Shown here piece by piece: positions 51,866 to 61,010 of a DNA stretch of 64,000 nucleotides. The position numbers and the translations under genes were made by a program. The notes below the pieces were generated by a model, which searched no databases, had not been told where the DNA came from, and saw only the letters and a list, made by a program, of their open reading frames with translations. This stretch comes from Melastoma dodecandrum. Its lineage: Eukaryota > Streptophyta > Magnoliopsida > Myrtales > Melastomataceae. Location: NCBI GenBank assembly GCA_029817715.1, contig JARUPY010000292.1, positions 2,324,001 through 2,388,000 on the forward strand, given 5' to 3'. Each line of letters begins with the position of its first letter. Position 1 is the stretch's first letter.

Positions 51866-53062
51866 TCAGATCACCTTGCGTTTCGCGAGGTCGGCGATCT
51901 CTTCGGCGGTGAGACCCAGTCGTTCGCCGTAGATCCGCCGGTTGTCGCGGCCCAGTCCGCCGCCGGCTCCTCGGACGGAGCCAGGATCCCGGGTGAAGCG
52001 CGGGACCACGGCCTGCATCCGCACCGAACCGAAATCCTCGTCCGGAACCGGCACGATCGCCCCGCGGGCCTGGACCTGAGGATCGGCGAAGACCTGATCG
52101 ATGCCGTAGATCGGCCCGATCACGCCGTGGTTCTCGCGGAACGCGGCCAGCACCTCATCGAGGGTGTGATCGGCGCACCAATCCGAGAAGACGCGGTTCA
52201 GCTCGTCCGCATGCTCGGTGCGTTGCCCATTCGTGGCAAAGCGCGGATCGGCGATGAGATCGGCGCGGCCGATGGCGCGGCAGTTGTTGGCCCAGATCGC
52301 GGCGGTCGATCCGGCCAACGTGACCCAGTGCCCGTCCCGGGTGCGGTAGACGGCGGACGGCGAGGAGTACTGGTTGCGGTTGCCCGAGCGCTCCCGCACC
52401 GCGCCGAGCTGATCGTACTCGATAGGCAGGAATTCGAGGACGCGCAGGATCGACTCGGTCAGGGACAGATCGATCTCCTCGCCCGGGGCGTCCCGGTCGG
52501 CGGCGCGCTTCCAGAGGGCCGCCAGAACGCCGACCGCCCCGAACAGGCCGCCGATGGCGTCGCCGAGCGGGTAGCCCGCGTGCATCGGCTCGCCGTCGGG
52601 CTCACCGGTGATGTAGGTCAGGCCCGCCATCGCCTCGAACACGCGGGCGAAGGCCGGGCGGTCCCGATAGGGGCCGGTCTGCCCGAAGCCGGTCGTGCGC
52701 AGGATGACGAGGCGGGGTTGGATTTGCCAGAGGACTTCCTTGCTCAGGCCCCAGCGGTCCAGCGTGCCGGTGCGGAAGTTCTCGACCAGCACGTCGAACT
52801 CCGGCAGCAGTCGCTTGAACAGGGCGACGCCCTCCGGCTGGCGAAGATCGAGGGTGACCAGATCCTTGCCGCGGTTGATCACCTTCCACCACAGCGATCG
52901 GCCATCCTTGAACGGACCGAACCCGCGGGCCCCGTCGCCCGCGCCCGGCATCTCCACCTTCAGGACGTCGGCGCCGTAGTCGCCGAGCAGGGTCGCGGCG
53001 AAGGGTGCGGCGATGATGGTCGAGATGTCGAGGACACGCAGTCCCTGGAGCGGCCCGCTCAT
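51866..53062 (-). CDS. CaiB/BaiF family (class III) CoA-transferase
   Basis: A 398-residue CoA-transferase. It starts GPLQGLRVLDISTIIAAPFA and has ATLLGDYGADVLKVEMPGAG, VLVENFRTGTLDRWGL and the C-terminal RMQAVVPRFTRDPGSVRGAG. These are hallmarks of the formyl-CoA / succinyl-CoA-dependent class III enzymes, with the catalytic Asp in the middle region. It would pass CoA to the acid taken up by the MFS protein. The ATG overlaps the acyl-CoA dehydrogenase stop by four bases, showing tight coupling. Confidence 0.9.
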   Translation of the reverse strand: MSGPLQGLRVLDISTIIAAPFAATLLGDYGADVLKVEMPGAGDGARGFGPFKDGRSLWWKVINRGKDLVTLDLRQPEGVALFKRLLPEFDVLVENFRTGTLDRWGLSKEVLWQIQPRLVILRTTGFGQTGPYRDRPAFARVFEAMAGLTYITGEPDGEPMHAGYPLGDAIGGLFGAVGVLAALWKRAADRDAPGEEIDLSLTESILRVLEFLPIEYDQLGAVRERSGNRNQYSSPSAVYRTRDGHWVTLAGSTAAIWANNCRAIGRADLIADPRFATNGQRTEHADELNRVFSDWCADHTLDEVLAAFRENHGVIGPIYGIDQVFADPQVQARGAIVPVPDEDFGSVRMQAVVPRFTRDPGSVRGAGGGLGRDNRRIYGERLGLTAEEIADLAKRKVI

Positions 53063-54216
53063 GCCGACCTCCCGCGCAGCATCAGGCGCGCGATGGTGAG
53101 GAGATGGATCTGGCTGGTGCCCTCGTAGATGCGGAACGCGCGGACGTCCCGGTAGAAGCGCTCGATCCCGCTGCCCTTGACGTAACCCTGGCCGCCGAAG
53201 ATCTGCACGACGCGGTCGGCGACACGGCCGCACATCTCCGTGGCGAAGTACTTGCACAACGAGACGTCCATCGCGACGTCCTCGCCGCGGTCGCGCTTGC
53301 GCGCCGTCTCGAGGATCAGGGCACGGGCTGCCTCGATCTCAACCTTGCACTCGGCGAGCATCGCCTGGATGAGCTGATGCTCGCCGATCGGCTTGCCCGC
53401 CTGGCGCCGCTCAGCGGCGTGATCGAGCGCGTCGTCGAGCATGCGGATGGCCGGCCCGGTGGAGAGGGCGGCGAGGTTGATGCGCTGCTTGTTGAGAGTC
53501 TTCATGACGGTGCGGAAGCCGCCGCCGCGTTTGCCGAGAATGGCGCGGTCGGAGACGATGCAATCGTCGAGGAAGACCTCGCCAATCGGTGCGCCCTCCT
53601 GACCCATCTTCGGCGTGGAACCGGAGGTAGAGAGGCCGGCGGTGTCACGCTCCACGAGGAAGGCGGTGATGGCGTCGGCGTTGCGCGCCGCGTCGGCTTC
53701 CGTCCGCACGAACACCGTGAACAGGTCGGCGATGGGCGCCAGGGTAATGTAGCGCTTGTGCCCATTCAGCCGCCACCGGCCGTCGCCGAGCGACACGCCG
53801 GTCGCCTGCAGCGCTGAGGCATCGGAACCCGCTTCCGGCTCGGTGAGGGCCAAGGCTCCCGTGATCTCGCCCGACGCCAGTCGCGGTAGGTAAGCGGCCT
53901 TCTGGGCCTCGCTGCCGTCCTGCACGAGCGACTCCGAGCCGATGCCCGTGTTGATCCCGACGCGGGCTCGGAACGCCACCGAGCAGCGCGAGAGTTCGAT
54001 ATTGGCGAGCGCCAGCTCCTCGGTGGTCAGCCCGGCGCCTCCGTAGGCTTCCGGGATCGACCAGCCGAAGTAGCCGCGTCGGCGCATGTCGGCGACGAGC
54101 GCGTCGGGAAGGGTATCCTCGCGCTCGACGAGGTCCTCGGCGGGCATCGCGACCGTGCGAACGAAGTCACGGACTTCGTCCAGGAACGCGCCGAAGCGCT
54201 CCGGATTCCGGATCAT
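53059..54216 (-). CDS. Acyl-CoA dehydrogenase
   Basis: A 385-residue flavoprotein. FAD-binding and substrate segments ALALTEPEAGSDASALQATG and LNGHKRYITLAPIADLFTVF, IFGGQGYVKGSGIERFYRDV and the C-terminal RIYEGTSQIHLLTIARLML are standard for the family. It oxidises the acyl-CoA made by the coupled CoA-transferase. The substrate is unknown; a short branched or dicarboxylic acid is plausible. Start ATG 54216 with GGGAGGAAACG before it. First gene of the minus-strand operon, downstream of an IclR gene on the same strand. Confidence 0.9.
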   Translation of the reverse strand: MIRNPERFGAFLDEVRDFVRTVAMPAEDLVEREDTLPDALVADMRRRGYFGWSIPEAYGGAGLTTEELALANIELSRCSVAFRARVGINTGIGSESLVQDGSEAQKAAYLPRLASGEITGALALTEPEAGSDASALQATGVSLGDGRWRLNGHKRYITLAPIADLFTVFVRTEADAARNADAITAFLVERDTAGLSTSGSTPKMGQEGAPIGEVFLDDCIVSDRAILGKRGGGFRTVMKTLNKQRINLAALSTGPAIRMLDDALDHAAERRQAGKPIGEHQLIQAMLAECKVEIEAARALILETARKRDRGEDVAMDVSLCKYFATEMCGRVADRVVQIFGGQGYVKGSGIERFYRDVRAFRIYEGTSQIHLLTIARLMLRGRSA

Positions 54217-54280
54217 CGTTTCCTCCCATGCTCTTATTTCGGGCTCGCGTTTCTGCCGCCCGCGTGCGGAAGTGGGCCGA

Positions 54281-55105
54281 TCAGCCGCTGCTTCGTCGCC
54301 GTTCGACCAGCATGCGGACATTCGCCGCCAGAGCGACCAGCCGGGGGCCGATCTCCTCCTCGAGCTGTTCGGGCCTCAGCCGATAGGCTGGGAGCCCGCA
54401 GTTGATCGCGAAGGCAAAACCCGTCGTCGGATCGACGAAGAGCGGCACCGCAGCGGCATGGATCTGCGCGACCCAGTCGCCCCGCGACACGCAGAATCCC
54501 CGTTCCGCGCAATCGCGGCGGGCCTGTTCGACGGCTGCCCCGAACCGAGCCCAGAGGTCTGGAGCCTCGCGCTCAAACTGACGTCGCAGGGCGAAGGAGG
54601 ATTTGTCGTCAAGGAGCGACCACAGGGCGCGTCCCATCGCCGACCGCGGGAGTGGAATAGACGAACCGATATCGGGCGTATGGTGCAGGTTCTCCGTCGA
54701 GCGAGCGGTCTCGACGTAGATCATGTCCTGTCCGTATCGGATGCCGAGTGAAACAGTCCCTCGTACCGCATCGGCGAAGTCTTGCATCGTCGGGCGCGCG
54801 GTTTGTCGAAGCCCCATCTCTGCAAGCAGCGGATAAGCGAGCTTCAGAACGCCACCCCAAAGGCGATACTTCGCACCGCGAGGTTCGTAAGCGAGATAAC
54901 CCAACTCAGCCAGCGTCTTGGTCAGTCTAGCGACCGTAGGACGTGGAAGGCCAGTGCGCACGGCGATCTCGGCGTTGCCGAGGGCTGATCCGCCAGCACC
55001 GAAAGCTTCCAGCACGACGAGCCCCTTAGCCAAAGTACGAGCGATCGATGTATCGCTTGCCACCAGCGCGCCGGAGATTGGCTTGGAGAGGGGTACGACA
55101 CTCAT
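54281..55105 (-). CDS. IclR family transcriptional regulator (of the acyl-CoA operon)
   Basis: A 274-residue IclR regulator. The N-terminal winged helix (AKGLVVLEAFGAGGSALGNA, EIAVRTGLPRPTVARLTKTL) is followed by the effector domain with GTVSLGIRYGQDMIYVETAR, PLPRSAMGRALWSLL and the Cys-containing CAERGFCVSRGDWVAQIHAA. It lies directly upstream of the acyl-CoA dehydrogenase, CoA-transferase and MFS genes and very probably controls them. An ATG 24 bases upstream is an alternative start. A perfect palindrome 60 bases upstream is the likely operator. Confidence 0.9.
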   Translation of the reverse strand: MSVVPLSKPISGALVASDTSIARTLAKGLVVLEAFGAGGSALGNAEIAVRTGLPRPTVARLTKTLAELGYLAYEPRGAKYRLWGGVLKLAYPLLAEMGLRQTARPTMQDFADAVRGTVSLGIRYGQDMIYVETARSTENLHHTPDIGSSIPLPRSAMGRALWSLLDDKSSFALRRQFEREAPDLWARFGAAVEQARRDCAERGFCVSRGDWVAQIHAAAVPLFVDPTTGFAFAINCGLPAYRLRPEQLEEEIGPRLVALAANVRMLVERRRSSG

Positions 55106-55165
55106 CCTGAAAGGATGAATGAGAACCATCGACCCATCAAGTTTATGGACGACGAGACAGAAAAA

Positions 55166-55182
55166 TGTCCATCATGTGGACA
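55166..55182. promoter_or_regulatory. Palindromic operator candidate upstream of IclR gene
   Basis: TGTCCA (55166-55171), spacer TCATG, TGGACA (55177-55182): a perfect 6+6 inverted repeat, 60 bases upstream of the IclR start codon. IclR proteins bind short near-palindromes of this size and usually repress their own gene. That this is the site is inference. Confidence 0.5.
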
Positions 55183-55368
55183 GCCGTTCGGGTGCTATGC
55201 GTTCAATCATGGAGCGGTGATGGAGTGGTGGCGGGCACTTCACAAGCGTAGACGAGCGACGCGATCCGACGGGTTACCCTGAGTCTGCACAAGCACGATT
55301 GATCGCGCTCGCAGTGACACGATGCTGCCGGATGTGGCCGAAAGCGGAATGGCTGATTCGGAGCAGAT

Positions 55369-55509
55369 GTGCTGGAAAAGCTGACGGCTTCCTACCAACC
55401 TAGCGCGGCCGTTCGGGATGAGGTCCTCATCACCCGCAAGCAGCCGTTCGTCCAGCTGCGGTACCAGCGTGGCCAGGTCGGGACCGACGAGGAACTTCTC
55501 CTGCATTGA
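55369..55509 (+). pseudogene. Short orphan C-terminal coding fragment
   Basis: From a GTG at 55369 to TGA 55507-55509 the frame reads VLEKLTASYQPSAAVRDEVL then ITRKQPFVQLRYQRGQVGTD and EELLLH, which looks like real protein. An in-frame stop lies a few codons upstream and there is no ribosome-binding site. It is most likely the remains of a longer gene. Family unknown. Confidence 0.25.
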
Positions 55510-55931
55510 GACGGCAGCATAGCCACGTTCACAGCTGAAATTTAACAGGACCTGCCCGCATTAGTACACGTTTAGATCGGATTGGCGGTGCACGATGAGC
55601 AGATTGGCGCCCTGCAGCACGTCATACCACAAATCCCTGCGGGTGCTTTCCATCGCGGGACGTTGATAAAAGTTTCACCAAGGGCATCGTCGAAGATCAC
55701 GGTAGACTCTTGGCGAAGTTGCCTCTGTTCTTCCCGTGAGGGGCTCTGGATTTACCTGTAGAGTTACATTCGTCCGGCTGTGTCGCGCTTCGATCAATGT
55801 CGCCCGAGGCGACCGGGGCGCCTTCCTCCCTAGCTGTCGCCGGCTGGATGAAACCGACAGATCGGTGGAGACCCGGTCATGACGGCCCCGTTGACGAGCG
55901 CCCCTGACCTGCTAGCATTCAAGAAAATGAA

Positions 55932-55957
55932 CTGACGCTTCGAATATGAAGCGTCAG
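55932..55957. promoter_or_regulatory. Perfect 10-bp palindrome before the FAD oxidoreductase gene
   Basis: CTGACGCTTC (55932-55941), spacer GAATAT, GAAGCGTCAG (55948-55957). It lies directly upstream of the GGAGGAAACAG ribosome-binding site of the gene at 55970. As DNA it could be an operator (an IclR regulator gene lies on each side of this locus); as RNA it would form a hairpin beside the ribosome-binding site. Confidence 0.55.
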
Positions 55958-55969
55958 CGGAGGAAACAG

Positions 55970-57349
55970 ATGCGTACGATCCATGAGCCGGCGCGCGAGA
56001 TCCCTGTCCTGATGGACGTCGACATCATCGTTGTTGGGGGCGGTACAACGGGCCCAATAGCGGCTGTCGCCGCCGCACGCCGCAACAAGAAGGTCGTCCT
56101 GATTGAGCGTTTTGGATCTCTCGGCGGAAACCTCACGCTTGGCCTGAACACGAAGCCGTCTGGTGCGCTCGTCGGCGGAATCCCTCTGGAACTGTGGACC
56201 TTGGCGCGTGCCTCAGGCGCGGCCGGGCTCGACTATTTCGCGGGAACCAAGACGGGAAAGGTGAAGATCGCGTCGCCTTGCGATCCTGAGATCATGAAGA
56301 TGCTGCTGACCCGCATGTGCGCGGATGCGGGAGTCGAGATTCTCTTTGAGACGGTTGTCTCGCGACCAGTTCTGGATGGGGATGCCGTGACTGGCGTCGT
56401 GATCGAGAACAAGGCTGGCCGCAGCTTCATTGGCGCGAAGGTCGTCATCGACTGCTCGGCCGATGGCGACGTCGCGGCTGGCGCTGGCGCCCCGTTCGTA
56501 ATGGGATCGGGGGAGGACGGCGACGCGATGAAGATGCAGCCGGTCGGCATGTACTTCACTATGTCGGACGTCGATGTGGTCGCCCTCGCGCATTGGGCGC
56601 GGCAGACGGACGACATTCCCGCGCAGGCGATTCCCGAAAATGACGCAGATCTGGATTACGGCTTGTGGCTGACAGGCTTCAATAACACGATCCGAGCCTA
56701 CCGGGCTGAAACGGACATCGACCTGCCTCGAGAGAACATCACGCTCAAGACGGCTAACGGGCTCATGTACGTGAATGCGACGCGCGTTCTCGGCGTCAAC
56801 GTCTTCTCCCCGACTGAATTCAGCGCCGCCGTTGTGGAGTGCTACCGGCAGATCGTCGAGTATGCCCGGTTCCTGGTCGCGAAGGTCCCAGGTTTCGAGA
56901 AGGCGAAGATCGCTCAGATCGCGCCTGTCCTGGGCGTGCGAGAGACACGGCACGTCGTCGGCGACTACACGCTGACTGAGAGTGATGTCCGCGGCGACAA
57001 ATCCTTCCCGGACAGCATCGCGGCCGATGTCTCTGCTTTTGACGTCCACGACGTGAAAGGTGCCGACGTCGATTTCCAGGGGCTGCGCCCCTACGAGCTA
57101 CCTTACGGCTGCATGGTGCCGCGCGGCGTCGAGCAGTTGCTGGTCGCCGGTCGCTGCATCTCGGCGGACCATGCTGCCCACGGGCGGAGCCGCAACGTGC
57201 CGGCCTGCATGGCCACAGGGCAAGCGGCAGGCATCGCCGCAGCCATCGCGCTCGAAGGGAACACCACGGTGCGCGCCGTGCCTATCGAGCGTGTTCAAAC
57301 CGCGCTTCGCGACATCGGGATGCCGCTGCACGCTGACGAACTCCGATGA
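55970..57349 (+). CDS. FAD-dependent oxidoreductase (FAD_oxidored family)
   Basis: A 459-residue flavoprotein. The dinucleotide-binding motif is VDIIVVGGGTTGPIAAVAAA, followed by the acidic/basic KVVLIERFGSLGGNLTLGL. The C-terminal flavin region contains YGCMVPRGVEQLLVAGRCIS and HGRSRNVPACMATGQAAGIA, typical of the PF12831-type FAD oxidoreductases. The substrate is not known. The start at 55970 is fixed by GGAGGAAACAG just before it; an ATG at 55946 falls inside the palindrome and is rejected. Convergent with an IclR gene, and probably part of the catabolic set with the epoxide-hydrolase-like protein and the symporter. Confidence 0.85.
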   Translation: MRTIHEPAREIPVLMDVDIIVVGGGTTGPIAAVAAARRNKKVVLIERFGSLGGNLTLGLNTKPSGALVGGIPLELWTLARASGAAGLDYFAGTKTGKVKIASPCDPEIMKMLLTRMCADAGVEILFETVVSRPVLDGDAVTGVVIENKAGRSFIGAKVVIDCSADGDVAAGAGAPFVMGSGEDGDAMKMQPVGMYFTMSDVDVVALAHWARQTDDIPAQAIPENDADLDYGLWLTGFNNTIRAYRAETDIDLPRENITLKTANGLMYVNATRVLGVNVFSPTEFSAAVVECYRQIVEYARFLVAKVPGFEKAKIAQIAPVLGVRETRHVVGDYTLTESDVRGDKSFPDSIAADVSAFDVHDVKGADVDFQGLRPYELPYGCMVPRGVEQLLVAGRCISADHAAHGRSRNVPACMATGQAAGIAAAIALEGNTTVRAVPIERVQTALRDIGMPLHADELR

Positions 57350-57375
57350 CCTCCTTTGATGCGGGCGGCGGGGTC

Positions 57376-58158
57376 TCAGCCCCGCCAGCCAAGTTGGGCG
57401 GACACCCGCGCGGCCGCCGTCAGCACTTCATCGCAAACGGAAGCCAAGTCCTTCAGCACAGTCTCGGAATCCGAGACGTTTATCGACGCAACGATGCTGC
57501 CGTCCCGGTCGTGCACGGGCGCAGACAGGCTAACGATGCCGCTGACGAAGCCGGAGATGTTGGCGGCGTAACCTTGTGCGCGCTCGCGCTCGATGGTCGC
57601 GAAAAGCTCCGCCACCGTGGTCGGCGTCTGGTCGGAGAAAGCGTGCATCGTGACGCCTTGATAGAGGGCCACGAGTTCGGCCTTGCTCATCCCGAACAGC
57701 AGCGCGCGGCCCGAGGCAACGGCGTGGCAGGGGTAGCGCGTTCCGACCGATATGTCGCCACGCAACCGGTGGTTCGAGGCGGCACTCAGCACGTAGACGA
57801 TCTCCGTGCCGTCGCGAACGCACATGTGGGCGGAGAAGCCGGTCCGGTCCCGAAGGGCGTACACTGCCTCCCGCCCGCACGACACCACCTCCGTCCCCTG
57901 GAGGTAGTCGAAGCCGAGCATCAACACCTTCGCCCCGAGCTGAAAGGCGTTGGAGTTCGGAAGACGCTGCAGGTAGCCGTCCCGCTCCAGGGTATAGGCC
58001 ATCCTGAACGCCGTCGCTCGCGACAGCTTCAGCTCGGATGCGATGTCGGGCACGCTGATGACCCGCCTCTCGCGATGGAAGAGGGTCAGAATAGACAGGC
58101 CGCGGCGAAGCGCCGTCACGATGTAGCGTGCCTGTTCCGGCTCGTCTTGCGGCATCAT
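57376..58158 (-). CDS. IclR family transcriptional regulator (second)
   Basis: A 260-residue IclR regulator. The winged helix is RYIVTALRRGLSILTLFHRE, SVPDIASELKLSRATAFRMA. The effector domain has GFSAHMCVRDGTEIVYVLSA, YPCHAVASGRALLFGMSKAE and SGIVSLSAPVHDRDGSIVAS. The two ATG codons at 58158/58155 give the family N-terminus, and the frame upstream is not protein-like. It is divergent from the epoxide-hydrolase-like gene and convergent with the FAD oxidoreductase gene, so it may control either or both. Confidence 0.9.
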   Translation of the reverse strand: MMPQDEPEQARYIVTALRRGLSILTLFHRERRVISVPDIASELKLSRATAFRMAYTLERDGYLQRLPNSNAFQLGAKVLMLGFDYLQGTEVVSCGREAVYALRDRTGFSAHMCVRDGTEIVYVLSAASNHRLRGDISVGTRYPCHAVASGRALLFGMSKAELVALYQGVTMHAFSDQTPTTVAELFATIERERAQGYAANISGFVSGIVSLSAPVHDRDGSIVASINVSDSETVLKDLASVCDEVLTAAARVSAQLGWRG

Positions 58159-58319
58159 AGGGTCGAGGGTTTCCCGCTGTTGGCTGCCGGATCCGTCCGG
58201 GACTGGCGCCGTCGGATGTCCGCAAAACGCGGGGGATTTGCAAGGCGACAGGCGGCATCTCACGCCCGACCGGCATGGTTCTGCACGCGATCACCTCACA
58301 TCAAGCCAGGAGCCCGTGC

Positions 58320-59468
58320 ATGAGCGATTCGCAGATTGACCTGGCCGCCCTACTGCCGCCCGGAATTCGGTCGCGGATGGTGCCGGACGTGAACGGTCTT
58401 GCGTTCCACGTGCTCGAGGCAGGGTGGGAGAAATCTGGGCGTCCGGTCGTGTTCCTCCTGCACGGCTTTCCAGAGCTCGCCTTCTCGTGGCGGCACGTAA
58501 TGGGGCAGATCGCGCAAGCCGGCTACCACGTCATCGCCCCGGATCAGCGCGGATACGGACAAACATCGCCGCAGCCGATCCCCTTCGCGGAAGATCTCGC
58601 GCCGTACAGAATCCTGAACCTCGTTCGAGATATGGTCGCGCTTGCAGCCGCGCTCGGCGCGAGCTCGGTCTCTGGTGTTGTGGGTCACGATTACGGAGCG
58701 TCGGTCGCGGCAGCTTGCACGCTCGTGCGGCCCGACCTGTTCCACTCTCTTGTGATCATGAGTTCGCCGTTTGCTGGACCGCCATCTTGGCCGCTCCCGC
58801 CGCCCCGCACGCATGACCCAATCAATGTCGGCCTCGCTGCGCTTGAGCCCCCGCGCAAGCATTACCAGTATTACTTCTCAACACAGCGGGCCAACGAAGA
58901 CCTGTGGCGATGCCCACAAGGAATACACGCCTTTTTGAGAGCATACTATCACTATAAGAGCGGAGACTGGCCTGGAAATCGGCCGTTCGAGCTTGCCTCG
59001 TGGTCACCGGCCGAGCTTGCACGGATGCCGCATTATTACATCATGCCACTGGCGCAGGATATGCCCGCGGCTGTCGCTCCGGAGATGCCATCCAACGCGG
59101 AAATCGATGCCTGTACTTGGCTGACTGAAGCTGAGCTTTCGTTCTACAGTAGCGAGTACACGCGCACTGGGTTCCAGGGCGGCTTGCAATGGTACCGCAC
59201 GAGGATGGACGGTAGCTTGGCCCGCGACCTCGCGCTCTTCTCCGGCCGGACCATCGATTGTCCCGCGCTGTTCCTCTCGGGTGATCGCGACTGGGGAGCC
59301 TACCAAATACCAAGTGGTCTCCAGCGGATGCGAACCACGGTCTTCTCCGCCATGGGCGAGCCGCACTTCGTCGCGGGTGCCGGACATTGGATGCAGCAAG
59401 AGCAGCCCGAAGCGACTGCGGACGCGGTCGTGACGTTCCTGCGCGGGGCCGGTCGAGCATCGAACTGA
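58320..59468 (+). CDS. Epoxide-hydrolase-like alpha/beta hydrolase
   Basis: A 382-residue alpha/beta hydrolase with the epoxide hydrolase pattern. HGFPE is at 48-52 (oxyanion hole). DQRGYGQTSPQ follows. The nucleophile is Asp124 in GHDYGAS, cap-domain tyrosines lie in FYSSEYTRTGFQGGLQWYR, the acid is in SGDRDWGAY and the base His in GAGHWMQQEQP. An Asp nucleophile also occurs in haloalkane and fluoroacetate dehalogenases, so a dehalogenase is the alternative. ATG 58320 follows AGGAG. It heads a plus-strand pair with the SSS symporter 108 bases on. Confidence 0.85.
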   Translation: MSDSQIDLAALLPPGIRSRMVPDVNGLAFHVLEAGWEKSGRPVVFLLHGFPELAFSWRHVMGQIAQAGYHVIAPDQRGYGQTSPQPIPFAEDLAPYRILNLVRDMVALAAALGASSVSGVVGHDYGASVAAACTLVRPDLFHSLVIMSSPFAGPPSWPLPPPRTHDPINVGLAALEPPRKHYQYYFSTQRANEDLWRCPQGIHAFLRAYYHYKSGDWPGNRPFELASWSPAELARMPHYYIMPLAQDMPAAVAPEMPSNAEIDACTWLTEAELSFYSSEYTRTGFQGGLQWYRTRMDGSLARDLALFSGRTIDCPALFLSGDRDWGAYQIPSGLQRMRTTVFSAMGEPHFVAGAGHWMQQEQPEATADAVVTFLRGAGRASN

Positions 59469-59576
59469 CGTGCAGGTCGCCACGCGGCGGCACGAAAAAC
59501 GAGGCCAGCGTCACGCCGAAATGGGTCAGCGGCCCGTTCGGAAAGAGGGCGCGGTAAACCCGGGAGGAGCAAGTCT

Positions 59577-61010
59577 ATGGAGGCAGTCAAAGCACATGGG
59601 ACCGTTCTAACGGTCACCATTGTCATGGTCGTCGCGTATCTCGCGATCACGACCTGGCTGACGTACCGCTATCGCGCCAAGACATCGGCGGATTACATGG
59701 TCGCCGGTCGCTCGGTCCCGGCTGTAATCATCGGCGTCCTGATGATGTCAGAGTTCATCGCGCCGAAATCTACCATTGGCGTCGCTCAGGCAGCATTCGA
59801 ATCCGGCATGGCCGCCTCGTGGGCGGTGGCGAGTGTGGCCCTCGGCTTTCTTTTGTTCGGACTCGGATTTGCGAAGAAGTTATACGCGACCGGGGAATAT
59901 ACAATTTCGGCCGCCATCGCAAAGAGATACGGCCGCTCGACACAGCTGACAGTGTCCCTGATTATGATCTACGCGCTTCTTCTCGTGCTCGTGGCGCAAT
60001 ATGTTAGCGGTGCCGCCGTCCTGGCATCCGCCTTCGGGCTGCCCCTTGGGATCTCATCGCTTTTGATCGCCGGCATCAGCACGGCCTACTGCATGATCGG
60101 CGGCCAGAAGAGCACGGCATACGTCTCGCTCATGCATACCGTCCTCAAGATCATCGGCGTCGCCATAGTCTGCGGTGCGGCGCTGACGATGAGCGGTGGC
60201 GTCACGCCAGTGATCGCTGCGCTGCCGCCGAGTTACTTCACCTGGGACGGCTCTATTGGGCTCACGACAATCATCGCATGGACAATCGCGAGCGTTGGAG
60301 CGATCTTCTCGACCCAGTTCATCGTCCAAGCGATCTCGTCACTCAAGGGCCCCCAGGATGTACGCGGCGCTTGCGCCATCTCCGCGTTGTTGTGCTTGCC
60401 GGTAAGCCTTGCCCTCGGCTTCATCGGGGTCTCTGCCAAATTTCTATTCCCTGAGATGAAGAGCCTCTACGCGTTTCCTGTGTTCTTGAATCACCTGTCG
60501 CCGCTCCTCTCGGGCGTGGTGATGGTGTCGATCATCGCATCGATTCTCGTCGCGGTCGGAACGGTAGTGGTTGCGGCCTCCGCGCTGATTGTGCGCGACT
60601 TCTACGTTCCGATGTTTAAGCCTACTCCTGAAAGGGAGCTGCGGGTATCCCGACTGCTCGCTATCCCGATTGCATTCTTGCCGCTGTTGCTAGTAATTTT
60701 TGCACCCCAAGTACTTCATCTATCGTTCTTCACACGGGCCTTGCGGCTGGCAGTCACGGTTGTGGCCGTTTTCGCCTTCTACTTTCCACGCTTTGGCAGT
60801 AACCGTGGCGCAACGCTTGGTCTTGTCGGCGCGGCAGTGACCACCACGGGTTGGTACGTGATGGGCGATCCGTTCGGGATTGACGACATCTACATCGCAC
60901 TCATCACGCCAGCGGTAATCATTGGCCTAGACCGTCTGTTCCGTCGAGACAAGGTCAGCATCGCTGCACCGGAGCAGGGTGCAGCGATGCCAGCAGCACA
61001 CGTCCCGTGA
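59577..61010 (+). CDS. Sodium:solute symporter family protein
   Basis: A 477-residue SSS-family transporter with about 13 helices. It opens VVAYLAITTWLTYRYRAKTS and ADYMVAGRSVPAVIIGVLMM. SEFIAPKSTIGVAQAAFESG and the helix bundle that follows contain the usual sodium-site region. It has a GGGAGGAGC ribosome-binding site. The protein is not close to ActP (45% of the helices differ in length by eye; this is an impression), and its substrate is unknown. Its position after the hydrolase suggests uptake of that pathway's substrate. Confidence 0.85.
   Translation: MEAVKAHGTVLTVTIVMVVAYLAITTWLTYRYRAKTSADYMVAGRSVPAVIIGVLMMSEFIAPKSTIGVAQAAFESGMAASWAVASVALGFLLFGLGFAKKLYATGEYTISAAIAKRYGRSTQLTVSLIMIYALLLVLVAQYVSGAAVLASAFGLPLGISSLLIAGISTAYCMIGGQKSTAYVSLMHTVLKIIGVAIVCGAALTMSGGVTPVIAALPPSYFTWDGSIGLTTIIAWTIASVGAIFSTQFIVQAISSLKGPQDVRGACAISALLCLPVSLALGFIGVSAKFLFPEMKSLYAFPVFLNHLSPLLSGVVMVSIIASILVAVGTVVVAASALIVRDFYVPMFKPTPERELRVSRLLAIPIAFLPLLLVIFAPQVLHLSFFTRALRLAVTVVAVFAFYFPRFGSNRGATLGLVGAAVTTTGWYVMGDPFGIDDIYIALITPAVIIGLDRLFRRDKVSIAAPEQGAAMPAAHVP

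Larger units (their letters stand above)
55106..55969. other. Long intergenic region between two IclR-controlled loci
   Basis: About 860 bases. It holds the palindrome at 55166-55182, a copy of the TGGCCGAAAGCGG word (55335-55347), a short protein-like fragment (55369-55509), no sure gene in 55510-55930, and the palindrome at 55932-55957. An 88-codon minus-strand frame (55240-55506) lies over the fragment; I do not think it is a gene. Confidence 0.4.

Noticed and set aside
55240..55506. An 88-codon minus-strand frame.
   Set aside because: The opposite strand reads as a more protein-like fragment, and no ribosome-binding site is visible.
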